Below are positions 26,295 to 34,533 of a DNA stretch of 64,000 nucleotides, piece by piece. Made by a program: the position numbers and the translations under genes. The notes under the pieces are model-generated. The model did not search any database. It was not told the DNA's origin and saw nothing but the letters and a program-made list of their open reading frames with translations. This DNA is from Rhizobium favelukesii. Its GTDB lineage: Bacteria; Pseudomonadota; Alphaproteobacteria; Rhizobiales; Rhizobiaceae. Location: NCBI RefSeq assembly GCF_000577275.2, contig NZ_HG916855.1:1860001-1924000 (forward strand). The letters run 5' to 3'. How positions within the stretch are numbered: the first letter of the stretch is position 1; each line of letters starts with the position of its first letter.

Positions 26295-28298
26295 TCAGGC
26301 TTCCAGCCACTCCACCTGTTCGGGGGTCAGCGTGATGTCGAGCGCCGAGAGGCTGTCTTCGAGCTCGGCAATCGTGCGTGGCCCGATCAGCGGAATGACC
26401 GGGAATGGCTGGGCGATCACGTAGGCGAGCGCGACGTGGATCGGGCTGCGAGCGAGCTTGCTGGCGAGCTCGATTGCGCGGTCGCGGCGTTGGAAGTTAC
26501 GGTCGGAATACCAGCAGCGCACAATCTCCTCGTCGTCCTGCTTGTCGCGTCCGGCACGGTCGGTAAAGAAGCCGCGGCCCTGGCTCGACCAGGCGAAGTT
26601 CGGGATCTGCTTGGCATTCAACCACGTCTTCCACTCATCGTCGGAGGCTGCTACGCATCCGGCCCAGATCGGGTCGAGCATTTCGGCAAGCGAGAAGTTG
26701 TTGGAAAGGGCAGCCGGCGCCGTCTTGCCGTTCTTGGCGGCGTAGGCCGCGGCTTGCTCCATGCGCTCGCGCGTCCAGTTCGACCCGCCGAAGATGCCGC
26801 GGATTCGACCGCGTCTGACCTCTGCGTCCATGGCATCGACGAACTCGCCGACGGGAACGTCGGTGTTGTCGCGGTGCATGAAGTAGATGTCGACATAGTC
26901 GGTCTTCAGCCGGTTCAGCGACTGGTCGAGCTGCTTGGCGATCACATCCGGATAGCAAAGCGGCGAATGCGCGCCCTTGCCGATCAGCACGATCTCCTCG
27001 CGCGGCACCTTTCGGCTGGTGTGCCAGTCGCCGAAGATGCTCTCGGTCTTGCCGCCACCATAGACGAAGGCGGTGTCGAAGACATTGCCGCCGGCCTCGT
27101 AGAACGCGTCGAGGGTCAGCGATGCCGCCGCGAAGTTCGGGAAGAATTCGAAGCCGAGGGTGACGACCGAGGCAGGCTTGGAAATGCCGGGGATCTGCCG
27201 CTGCGGAATGCTATTGCCGCGTCGCACGAGGCCGGCTGCGACGTTTGCGGTTCGCTTGTCGGCCTTCTCGACCCCATATTCCAGTCCGATCGACGCGCGC
27301 CACTGATCGAGAACGCGCAGGTTTCCGACGGAATCGGCCCATCCCATGCCGGGGTGGCGGAATTCCTTTTCGCCCGCGCGGATCGCATCGCCGGCCGCAT
27401 CCACCTCGAAGGAATAGAGCCAGCGATCTTCCTTGACCTCGACCGTCTGTTGCTCGTTGCCCTTGATGATCTCGATCCTGCCGACGCCACCCTGGTGGCC
27501 AGAGGCAAACCAGAAGTCCTTGACCTCGATGCGTCCCTCCGAACCGATGATGCGCAGTGTATTGTCCTGCTGCGCCATGATCGAGCAGGACACCTCGGCA
27601 ATGATGCTGTTCGAAAACTTCAGCACGGCAGAGGCCCATTCATCGACCCCTGATTGACCGAGGTGACCGACGCCGGCGACCTTTTCCGGATCAAGAAACG
27701 GCTTGCCCTCGGCAGCACCCGCGATCAACCGCGCCATGGAGACCGGATAGCCGCCAACATCGAGGATACCGCCGCCCGCCGTCTCGGTGGCGAAGAGGCG
27801 ATGGTCGGGCCGGAACGTGCCCATGTTGAAGCCGAAGCTCGAACGGATGATGCGCACCGTCCCGATGACACCGCTTTTGACCAGTTCGACGATCTTGGCC
27901 GTCTGCGGGTGAACGCGATACATGAAGGCCTCGCCGGCAAAGACGCCGGCCTTCCTGGCTTCATGATAGATGGCGTCAGCGTCAAACGCGGAAAGCGCAA
28001 TCGGCTTTTCAACAAGAACGTGCTTGCCGGCGCGGATGGCCTTGATCGCCCATTCGGCGTGGCCGGTATGAGGCGTTGCGATATAGATTGCGTCGATCTC
28101 TGCATCCGCCAGCAGTGCATCATACCCTTTGACGATGCGGGCGCCGGGGAAGTTCTCGCCAAGCCCCGGCTTTTCCGGGTTGCGGGTGGCAATGGCAACG
28201 AGTTTTCCGGTGCGCGAATGCGCGATGCCGTCCGCAAAGGTGCGGGCAATCGTGCCCGGGCCGATAACGCCCCAACGGATCGGTTGGTCTGTGCTCAT
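26295..28298 (-). CDS. Gfo/Idh/MocA dehydrogenase-aldo/keto reductase fusion
   Basis: The 667-residue protein joins two oxidoreductases. Residues 1-345 are Gfo/Idh/MocA type, with IRWGVIGPGTIARTF as Rossmann motif, HVLVEKPIALS carrying the catalytic EKP lysine, and GGGILDVGGYPVSMARL in the substrate domain. From about residue 365 an aldo/keto reductase barrel begins: GGNVFDTAFVYGGGKTES with tetrad Asp and Tyr, VLIGKGAHSP with Lys and YVDIYFMHRDN with His. A two-step oxidation/reduction or epimerisation of an imported sugar is a reasonable inference. It lies 45 bp after the ATPase gene as the last cistron of the sugar importer operon. Confidence 0.9.
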   Translation of the reverse strand: MSTDQPIRWGVIGPGTIARTFADGIAHSRTGKLVAIATRNPEKPGLGENFPGARIVKGYDALLADAEIDAIYIATPHTGHAEWAIKAIRAGKHVLVEKPIALSAFDADAIYHEARKAGVFAGEAFMYRVHPQTAKIVELVKSGVIGTVRIIRSSFGFNMGTFRPDHRLFATETAGGGILDVGGYPVSMARLIAGAAEGKPFLDPEKVAGVGHLGQSGVDEWASAVLKFSNSIIAEVSCSIMAQQDNTLRIIGSEGRIEVKDFWFASGHQGGVGRIEIIKGNEQQTVEVKEDRWLYSFEVDAAGDAIRAGEKEFRHPGMGWADSVGNLRVLDQWRASIGLEYGVEKADKRTANVAAGLVRRGNSIPQRQIPGISKPASVVTLGFEFFPNFAAASLTLDAFYEAGGNVFDTAFVYGGGKTESIFGDWHTSRKVPREEIVLIGKGAHSPLCYPDVIAKQLDQSLNRLKTDYVDIYFMHRDNTDVPVGEFVDAMDAEVRRGRIRGIFGGSNWTRERMEQAAAYAAKNGKTAPAALSNNFSLAEMLDPIWAGCVAASDDEWKTWLNAKQIPNFAWSSQGRGFFTDRAGRDKQDDEEIVRCWYSDRNFQRRDRAIELASKLARSPIHVALAYVIAQPFPVIPLIGPRTIAELEDSLSALDITLTPEQVEWLEA

Positions 28299-28343
28299 AA
28301 GGAGTTCCTCTTCATTGCATACGTCTTGGGATGAAGTTTGCCG

Positions 28344-29429
28344 TCAGCGCAGCCGATTGCCGTCGCTGTCGAACAGAAAGGTGCGGTTGGCGCTCAGGCC
28401 GACGGTCAGCGTGTCTCGGTTGCCGGCGGCGCGCGATTCCGGGCGCTCGATGATGAGTTGTTCGCCCGCTGCCGTTGTCGCGTAGATGTAGCTTGTGTTG
28501 CCAAGATGCTCCGCGACGTCGATCGTGACCGTGAGGTCAGTCTCACCCTGCCCGGCGTCGACGAAATGCTCCGGCCGGATGCCGAGCGTCACCTGCGCGC
28601 CAGGCACGATCGGCCCCCTCACCGGCATGGTGAGGCGGATATTCTTGTCGCCTGCAAGCGCAACCGTTGTGCGTGCACCGTCCTCTTCAAGAACCTCGGC
28701 CTTCAGGAAATTCATCTTTGGCGAGCCGACGAAGCCGGCGACGAACTGGTTGGCGGGATCGTCGTAGAGGTCGAGCGGCGCGCCGACCTGCTCAATGTTG
28801 CCGGCACGCAGGACGACGATCTTGTCGGCCAGCGTCATCGCTTCCGTCTGATCGTGGGTGACATAGATCATCGTCGTGCCGAGTTGCTTGTGGAGCCGCG
28901 AGATCTCGACGCGCATCTGAACGCGCAATTCCGCATCCAGGTTCGACAACGGCTCGTCGAACAGGAAGACCTGTGGTTCGCGCACGATGGCGCGGCCGAT
29001 GGCGACGCGCTGACGCTGGCCGCCCGAAAGTTGTTTCGGCCGCCGCTGCATCAGCTCATTGATCTGCAGGATGTTGGCCGCGTGCTTGACGCGCTTTTCG
29101 GTGTCCTGCTTCGGGTTGCCGTTCATGCGCAGCCCGAAGCTCAGGTTTTCCTCGACCGTCATGTGCGGGTAGAGTGCGTAGGATTGGAAGACCATGGCAA
29201 TGCCGCGGTCGGCCGGTTCCACGTCGTTGACGACCTTGCCGCCGATGTTGATCTCGCCGCCCGAGATATCCTCAAGGCCAGCGATCATGCGCAGCAATGT
29301 CGATTTGCCACAGCCGGACGGGCCGACGAAGACGACAAACTCGCCGTCCTCTACCTCAAGATTTGCGCCATGGACGATTTCCAGCGCGCCAAAGCGCTTG
29401 ACGACATTTTTCAACGAAAGTTCGGACAT
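28344..29429 (-). CDS. UgpC/MalK-type sugar ABC transporter ATP-binding protein
   Basis: The 361-residue ATPase has Walker A GPSGCGKST (about residues 37-45), signature LSGGQRQRVAIGRA (about 134) and Walker B VFLFDEPLSNLD, then a C-terminal TOBE/OB regulatory region (TLGIRPEHF). This architecture is typical of CUT1 carbohydrate importers. It starts at ATG 29429; a much longer in-frame extension runs through the permease genes in a wrong register and is spurious. In rhizobia such ATPases can serve several importers, so it may also energise the ATPase-less system at 54.4-57.6 kb. Confidence 0.93.
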   Translation of the reverse strand: MSELSLKNVVKRFGALEIVHGANLEVEDGEFVVFVGPSGCGKSTLLRMIAGLEDISGGEINIGGKVVNDVEPADRGIAMVFQSYALYPHMTVEENLSFGLRMNGNPKQDTEKRVKHAANILQINELMQRRPKQLSGGQRQRVAIGRAIVREPQVFLFDEPLSNLDAELRVQMRVEISRLHKQLGTTMIYVTHDQTEAMTLADKIVVLRAGNIEQVGAPLDLYDDPANQFVAGFVGSPKMNFLKAEVLEEDGARTTVALAGDKNIRLTMPVRGPIVPGAQVTLGIRPEHFVDAGQGETDLTVTIDVAEHLGNTSYIYATTAAGEQLIIERPESRAAGNRDTLTVGLSANRTFLFDSDGNRLR

Positions 29430-29443
29430 CAGGCATTCCCCGA

Positions 29444-30280
29444 TTATTTGACTGCGCCGGCCGCGATGCCGGCGATGAAGTGGCGCTGCAGGAACACGAA
29501 GACGACCAGGATCGGCGCCGTCAGCATCATGGCACCGGCCATGATGCCGCCCCACGATACCTTGGTGAGCCCGATCAGCGTGCCAAGCGCCACCGGTGCC
29601 GTCATCATCCCCGGCTTGGAGTTGATGAGCAGCGGCCAGAGGTAGTTGTTCCAGGAGTGCAGGAAGAGGATGATCGCAAGTGCCGCCATTGTTGGCCTTG
29701 CGAGTGGCAGGGCGATACGAAGGAAAATCTGCCATTCCTTGACGCCCTCGACGCGCGCGGCATCGAAGAGTTCCCCAGGCATCATCGAGAAGGCCTGACG
29801 CATGAAGAGCACGCCAAGCGAATTGAAAAGCGGAGGCACGATCAACGCGATCCAGGTGTTGGCCAGCTTGAATTCGCGCGCCACCATGATGAACTGCGGG
29901 ATGACGACGACGGCAAAGGGCAGTGTAATCGTACCAAGAATGATGCCGATCACGACCGACCGCCCGACGAAGCGGTAGCGCGCAAGTGCCCAGCCGGCCA
30001 TCGAGGTTAGAAGCACCGACAGGATCGTGTAGATCACGGCAACGCCGATCGAGATCGACATCGCACGTATGAAATTTGTGTCGGCCTGCAGGTTCTTGAA
30101 GTTCTCGATGAAATTCGTAGACGGCCAGAGGACGATTTCGGGGCTGAATATGCCGAAATCCGACATTGTCGAGAAGACGAGCATCATCCACAGCGGAAAC
30201 AGCCAGATGATGGCCAGCGGCGTCAGGACGGCGTGAAGAGCAATCTGCCGCAGCAGTAGCGATTGAGATTTCGATCTCAT
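29444..30280 (-). CDS. Sugar ABC transporter permease (MalG-like)
   Basis: The 278-residue inner-membrane protein has six hydrophobic segments and an EAA loop (ELFDAARVEGVKEWQIFLRIALPL, about residues 185-208) characteristic of CUT1 permeases. The ATG at 30280 (MRSKSQ) overlaps the upstream permease by 4 bp. It forms the channel with the MalF-like partner. Confidence 0.92.
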   Translation of the reverse strand: MRSKSQSLLLRQIALHAVLTPLAIIWLFPLWMMLVFSTMSDFGIFSPEIVLWPSTNFIENFKNLQADTNFIRAMSISIGVAVIYTILSVLLTSMAGWALARYRFVGRSVVIGIILGTITLPFAVVVIPQFIMVAREFKLANTWIALIVPPLFNSLGVLFMRQAFSMMPGELFDAARVEGVKEWQIFLRIALPLARPTMAALAIILFLHSWNNYLWPLLINSKPGMMTAPVALGTLIGLTKVSWGGIMAGAMMLTAPILVVFVFLQRHFIAGIAAGAVK

Positions 30281-31137
30281 TTGGGCTCCCTTCCGATCCA
30301 GAGGTTGAACAGCGAGATTGCCACCGCCAGCGCCGCCATCGTGTAGGCGACTGCCGAGGCATAGCCGAAATTGAGCGAGCGGAAGCCCTCGCGATAAAGC
30401 AGAAGGCCAAGCGTTTCCGTTCCACCTCCCGGCCCGCCGCGATTGGTGATGAGGAATGGTTCGGTGAAGAGCTGCATCGTGCCAATGACCGACAGGATGA
30501 CGCAAAACAGGATGATCGGTTTTAGAAGTGGCAGGGTGATGTGGAAGAACTGCTGTGACTTGCTGACGCGATCGAGCGTTGCCGCCTCGTAGACGTCGTC
30601 AGGAATCGATTGCAGGCCGGCGAGAATGATGATCGCGTTATATCCCGCCCAGCGCCAGGTCACCGCTATGATCACAAGGGCCATAGCAGCATTGGCATTG
30701 TCGAACCACGAGACGGCTGGAAGACCAACGAGGCTGACCAGCTTGTTGACGATCCCGAAGTCGAAGCTGAACATCAGGCGGAAGACGGCCGCATAGGCGA
30801 CTTCGCCGACGACGACGGGCGCGAAAAAAGCAAAGCGAAAGAGAGGCCGCGCTTTGAGAAGCGGCGAATTCAGAAGTACAGCCATCACGGTGGCGATCGT
30901 GATCATGACCGGAACCTGAATGACCAGGATGATCAGCGTGTTGTAGAGCGCGTTGTAGAAGGCTGGATCGCCAACCAGGCGGCCCCAGTTTACTGAGAAG
31001 CTGAATTTCCATGGATTAACACGTGTGTTCTGAAACGAGATCAGAAACGAACTGATGATCGGCCATATCCAAAACGTGGCAAAGACCAAGAGATAGGGCG
31101 CAAGAAAAGCGTAGGCGTTCCGGTTCCGGATCGGCAT
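30277..31137 (-). CDS. Sugar ABC transporter permease (MalF-like)
   Basis: The 286-residue membrane protein starts at ATG 31137, preceded by GAGGAG; an in-frame ATG 30 bp upstream lacks a site. It has six membrane segments and the EAA loop DVYEAATLDRVSKSQQFFHITLP. The GGPGGGTETLGLLLYREGF stretch near the C-terminus is typical of MalF-like CUT1 permeases. It lies 76 bp after the binding-protein gene, separated by a strong hairpin. Confidence 0.92.
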   Translation of the reverse strand: MPIRNRNAYAFLAPYLLVFATFWIWPIISSFLISFQNTRVNPWKFSFSVNWGRLVGDPAFYNALYNTLIILVIQVPVMITIATVMAVLLNSPLLKARPLFRFAFFAPVVVGEVAYAAVFRLMFSFDFGIVNKLVSLVGLPAVSWFDNANAAMALVIIAVTWRWAGYNAIIILAGLQSIPDDVYEAATLDRVSKSQQFFHITLPLLKPIILFCVILSVIGTMQLFTEPFLITNRGGPGGGTETLGLLLYREGFRSLNFGYASAVAYTMAALAVAISLFNLWIGREPK

Positions 31138-31181
31138 TCTATTCTCCTCACAGACGAGACGAGCCATCCCTTTGGATGGAG

Positions 31182-31205
31182 GCCGGGCGCCAAGCGGCGC
31201 CCGGC
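31182..31205 (-). terminator. Intercistronic hairpin after the sugar-binding protein gene
   Basis: A perfect 10-bp GC stem (GCCGGGCGCC with GGCGCCCGGC) around a 4-nt loop lies 8 bp after the binding-protein stop and before the MalF-like gene. No T run follows, so it probably protects the upstream mRNA or partly attenuates, giving more binding protein than permease. Confidence 0.65.
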
Positions 31206-31213
31206 ATCGTTAC

Positions 31214-32491
31214 TCATTTCGCAATGGGAAGGCCTGTCGCCGTGGCGATCTGGTTTGCGGCATCGTCGAGCGCGGCCTTGGCGTCGGGGTAGCCGCCGGC
31301 AAAGTACTTCGTCTGCGCCGCCCTGTAGATCGAATCAGCGTCCGTCTGGAACGCCGTGCCGCGGCTTGGAACAATCTTCGGCAGGGTCGAAAGGATGTCG
31401 GCCCAGACCTTCTGGTCGTGCCAATAGGGCAGTGGCTCGTTGACAAACGGGTCCTGGACTGCCGTCAGCAGCGACGGAACGAGGCCGAAGGACTTCAGCA
31501 TCGTCACCTGGCCCTCGTTGGTGCCGAGTGCATAGTTGATGTAGGTCCAGGCTGCTTCCTTGTTCTCGGAATTGGCGGCGATTGCAAGCGACGAACCGCC
31601 GAGGTTTGCCGCATGCGGCCCATCTGCAGTCAGGCTTGGCATCATGTAGACGCCCCACTTGCCGGCAAGATCGGGCGAGCCGGACCGAATCGTGCCTTCA
31701 TACCAGCCGCCATACATCTGGCTTGCCGCCTTGCCTGCCGTATTGGCCTGGATCTTCTCGTCCCAGATGGCTGCCGTCAGCGTGCCGGCGTCCTTCATCT
31801 GCTTGACCTTTTCGAGCGTCGCAACGCAGGCCGGCTGATTGATGGTGATCGTCTGGCCGTCCGTCGAGAAGTAGCCGCAGCCCTGCTCGTTGGAAATCAT
31901 GCGGAACCATTCGCTGTCGCCGTTAAAGTCGGCTTGCGCCATGACGACACCGGGATTGGCCGCGGAGATCTTCTTGCCGGCCGCAATGAAGTCGTCCCAG
32001 GTCTTGATGCTCGACGGATCGACGCCTGCCTTTTCATAGAAGTCGCGGCGGTAGAAAACGGCGACCGGGCCGGAATCCCAAGGCATGGCGTAAGCGACAT
32101 CGCCCACCTCAAGCTCGGTGCGCTTGAAGTCCGGGAATTTTGCCTGGATTTCTGCCGTATAGCCCAGATCCTTCAGGTTGGCGAAGCAGTCGGGGAAGCG
32201 GCTCCAGAAGATTTCCGCCTCGAAGTTCTCGACGCTGACGATGTCAGGCAGTCCTTCGCCGCCGGCAGCGCAGGCCGCCAGCATCTTGTCGAAGACCTGC
32301 TGGTTGCCGAGGTCTTCGACTGTGACCTTGATATCCGGGTACTGCTTGTTGAACCCTTCGAGTGTGGACTTCAGCGCCGATGCGGCGATGTTCCAGCTCC
32401 AGATGGTGAGATTGCCCGACTGCTGCGCGAATGCAGAACCCGAAGCAAGCAGCGCAACCATTGCGGTCGCACCGATAAGTTTGAAGCGCAT
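31214..32491 (-). CDS. Sugar ABC transporter substrate-binding protein
   Basis: The 425-residue periplasmic protein has a signal peptide (residues 1-22, ending SAFAQ) and a family-1 carbohydrate-binding fold: TIWSWNIAASALKSTLEGFNK near the N-terminus, GEGLPDIVSVENFEAE, and PWDSGPVAVFYRRDFYEKAG in the hinge region. It is the first gene of a five-gene operon (binding protein, two permeases, ATPase, dehydrogenase/AKR fusion), divergent from an AraC-type regulator 86 bp away. The sugar is unknown. Confidence 0.92.
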   Translation of the reverse strand: MRFKLIGATAMVALLASGSAFAQQSGNLTIWSWNIAASALKSTLEGFNKQYPDIKVTVEDLGNQQVFDKMLAACAAGGEGLPDIVSVENFEAEIFWSRFPDCFANLKDLGYTAEIQAKFPDFKRTELEVGDVAYAMPWDSGPVAVFYRRDFYEKAGVDPSSIKTWDDFIAAGKKISAANPGVVMAQADFNGDSEWFRMISNEQGCGYFSTDGQTITINQPACVATLEKVKQMKDAGTLTAAIWDEKIQANTAGKAASQMYGGWYEGTIRSGSPDLAGKWGVYMMPSLTADGPHAANLGGSSLAIAANSENKEAAWTYINYALGTNEGQVTMLKSFGLVPSLLTAVQDPFVNEPLPYWHDQKVWADILSTLPKIVPSRGTAFQTDADSIYRAAQTKYFAGGYPDAKAALDDAANQIATATGLPIAK

Positions 32492-32577
32492 TGAAAATCC
32501 TCCCTTTTCAATTGCCGTCCCTTAGCGAACGCGGCTAGACTATCTGGAAGGGAGCCGCTGTCTCCTAAAAAGGGAAC

Positions 32578-33486
32578 ATGGACTTGGCGGAAAGTAAGAT
32601 CGGAAGGCGGGCTGTCTACCAGCCGGGAGCGAGCAGTATCGAAGGGTTGCCGACTGCCCTGCAGATGTTTCACAACCATCCACCGGTGATGCTGATGCCG
32701 CACTGGCACGTGCAGGTCGAGGTCAACTATATCATGCAGGGCAGCGTGCACTACCGCATGAACGGCCATCAGATCTCGATGAAGGCGGGCGACATGTGCC
32801 TGTTCTGGGGCGGCCAGCCGCACCAGATGGATGATTGCTCCGAGGATGCGATCTATGCCGGCGGGCACCTTCCACTGGTCTACTTCTTCCGTATGCGCCT
32901 GCCGATCAACATTTCCAGCCGGCTGATGAAGGGCGAGATCCTGTTCACCTCGGCAACCGATGCGGCCGACAAGGAGAATTTTCCGCGCTGGGTGCGCTAC
33001 GCCAAATCCGGTGATCCGGCCAAGGCTCAACACGCTCTCGACGAGATGCTTTTGCGCGTGGAGCGAATCGCACTTGAACCCTATTCGCTGCTGCCGACGC
33101 TCGGGCCGACGGATGCCGATGACATAGAGCAATTCTATCCGCAGTCATCGCGCAGCGTCGCCCGCATGTGTGACTTCATCGCCGTCAACTTCCTGCAGGA
33201 AATCGATTCGGTCGATATCGCTCGCGCCGCCGACCTTCATCCGAAATATGCGATGAACCTGTTCAAGAAGACGACCGGCATGACGCTCAGCAAATATGTC
33301 AATCTCCTGCGCCTGTCGCGCGCGCAAGCGATGTTGATGAACGACGAGGCGAACGTTTTGCAGGTCGCGATGGATAGCGGCTTCGGCTCGATCAGCGCCT
33401 TCAACAAGTCGTTCCGCCATATCGCGGGCATGTCGCCTTCCGATTTCCGCCGCGATGCCCGCATGGTCACGCAATATGCGCCTTAG
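32578..33486 (+). CDS. AraC family transcriptional regulator
   Basis: The 302-residue regulator has an N-terminal cupin sensor domain (LMPHWHVQVEVNYIMQGSVHY, about residues 37-57) and a C-terminal double helix-turn-helix (about residues 195-295) with the AraC signature GFGSISAFNKSFRHIAGMSPSDFRR. It is divergent from the sugar importer operon at 86 bp and should activate that operon when its sugar binds. It is convergent with the LysR gene. Confidence 0.93.
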   Translation: MDLAESKIGRRAVYQPGASSIEGLPTALQMFHNHPPVMLMPHWHVQVEVNYIMQGSVHYRMNGHQISMKAGDMCLFWGGQPHQMDDCSEDAIYAGGHLPLVYFFRMRLPINISSRLMKGEILFTSATDAADKENFPRWVRYAKSGDPAKAQHALDEMLLRVERIALEPYSLLPTLGPTDADDIEQFYPQSSRSVARMCDFIAVNFLQEIDSVDIARAADLHPKYAMNLFKKTTGMTLSKYVNLLRLSRAQAMLMNDEANVLQVAMDSGFGSISAFNKSFRHIAGMSPSDFRRDARMVTQYAP

Positions 33487-33507
33487 GCTATTGGCAGCCG
33501 CGCTGCC

Positions 33508-34452
33508 TCAAGGGTTTCGCGTCGTGGCAAACACAGTATAGACAAGCTCGGCGGAGGCAGATAGTTCGCGTTCCTTGAGTTTGATGAGGCCGAAACCTGG
33601 GACGGAGATGTCTCCCTCTATCTGCAGCGCCTTGACGAGACCATGCCGCTCGAGAAGGGCTGCCACGGGCTCGGCAAAGATGCCGAGCCGCTGGCTCTGC
33701 ATCATCAGCAACATGGTCAAAAGCGCATCGGAAGTCGAAACGACGCTTGCCGGCACGATGCCATGGCGGCGGATGAAGTCATCGATGACCTGGCGAAGGA
33801 ACGAGCCATGCGGCTGGAGCACCCAGCTCTGGTGCCTGAGGTCATCCTCGGTGACGACAGGCTTGCCCGAGAGCGGGTGATCGACTGCTACGATGACACG
33901 CAGCGTCTCCTGACCGACCGGTAGATAGTCGAACCAGAGTGGGTTCATGCCACTTGGAATGCGGCAGACAGCAAAGTCGAGCCTTCTGTTCAGCACATCC
34001 TCGAGCAGCACATCGCTGCTGCCAACGGCGATGCTGATGTCGATCGTCGGGTGGGTCTCGAAGATGCGCTTCAGGGCGGGGGCGACATAATCGGCCGCGG
34101 GCGTCATGATCGTGCCGAATGCCACGCTGCCGCCCTGCCCGGCAGCGGCGACCACCATTTCGTATTCGGCGCGTTGTGCTTCGGAGATCAGCATCTTGGC
34201 GTGGCGAACGATCACTTCGCCCTGAGGTGTCGGGACAAGGCCACGGTTGTGACGGTCGAAAAGCTGGTGCCCAGACATTTGCTCCAGCTCATTGAGGGTT
34301 CTCGACAGGGCCGGTTGCGAGATTCCAAACATTTCGGCAACCACGCCGAGTTTTCCGTGCTCGCTGAGCGCCACGAGCATCTTCAAGTGCCGCAGTCTGA
34401 AACCGTCCAATCCCACGATTGCCTCACTCGATATAAGATATTTGCATATCAA
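33508..34452 (-). CDS. LysR family transcriptional regulator (GbpR-like)
   Basis: The protein of 314 residues (302 if the GTG at 34416, with GAGG upstream, is the start) has an N-terminal winged helix (FRLRHLKMLVALSEHGKLGVVAEMFGISQPALSRTLNELEQ) and a LysR substrate domain. The sequence resembles the GbpR/galactose-type subgroup that controls sugar and sugar-acid genes in rhizobia and Agrobacterium. It is divergent from the sugar-acid dehydratase, with an inverted repeat between them. It probably activates that operon in response to an aldonate or its keto-deoxy derivative. Confidence 0.9.
   Translation of the reverse strand: MICKYLISSEAIVGLDGFRLRHLKMLVALSEHGKLGVVAEMFGISQPALSRTLNELEQMSGHQLFDRHNRGLVPTPQGEVIVRHAKMLISEAQRAEYEMVVAAAGQGGSVAFGTIMTPAADYVAPALKRIFETHPTIDISIAVGSSDVLLEDVLNRRLDFAVCRIPSGMNPLWFDYLPVGQETLRVIVAVDHPLSGKPVVTEDDLRHQSWVLQPHGSFLRQVIDDFIRRHGIVPASVVSTSDALLTMLLMMQSQRLGIFAEPVAALLERHGLVKALQIEGDISVPGFGLIKLKERELSASAELVYTVFATTRNP
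34437..34450. promoter_or_regulatory. Inverted repeat GATAT-N4-ATATC, candidate LysR box
   Basis: The repeat lies in the divergent promoter region of the LysR gene and the dehydratase gene, about 84 bp upstream of the dehydratase start. It contains the T-N11-A spacing expected of LysR-type sites. It overlaps the far 5' part of the longer LysR frame, which favours the shorter GTG start at 34416. Confidence 0.4.
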
Positions 34453-34533
34453 AATGCGAAAGACTGATTATACATTCCTGTATCGATCAGCTAAGTGCAT
34501 GACAACAGCGGCGTCAAAGCAAGGAAATTCATC

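Noticed and set aside
26100..27653. 517-residue open frame on the plus strand
   Set aside because: It is antisense to the Gfo-AKR fusion gene, has no domain or ribosome site, and its Arg/Asp/Val/Leu-rich composition is that of a GC-driven mirror frame.
28338..29645. 435-residue plus-strand frame
   Set aside because: Antisense to the UgpC-type ATPase gene, with no recognisable protein features.
28344..30485. 713-residue version of the UgpC ATPase
   Set aside because: The N-terminal extension overlaps both permease genes out of register; the ATPase starts at 29429.
31172..32494. 440-residue plus-strand frame
   Set aside because: Antisense to the sugar-binding protein gene; no motif and no ribosome site.
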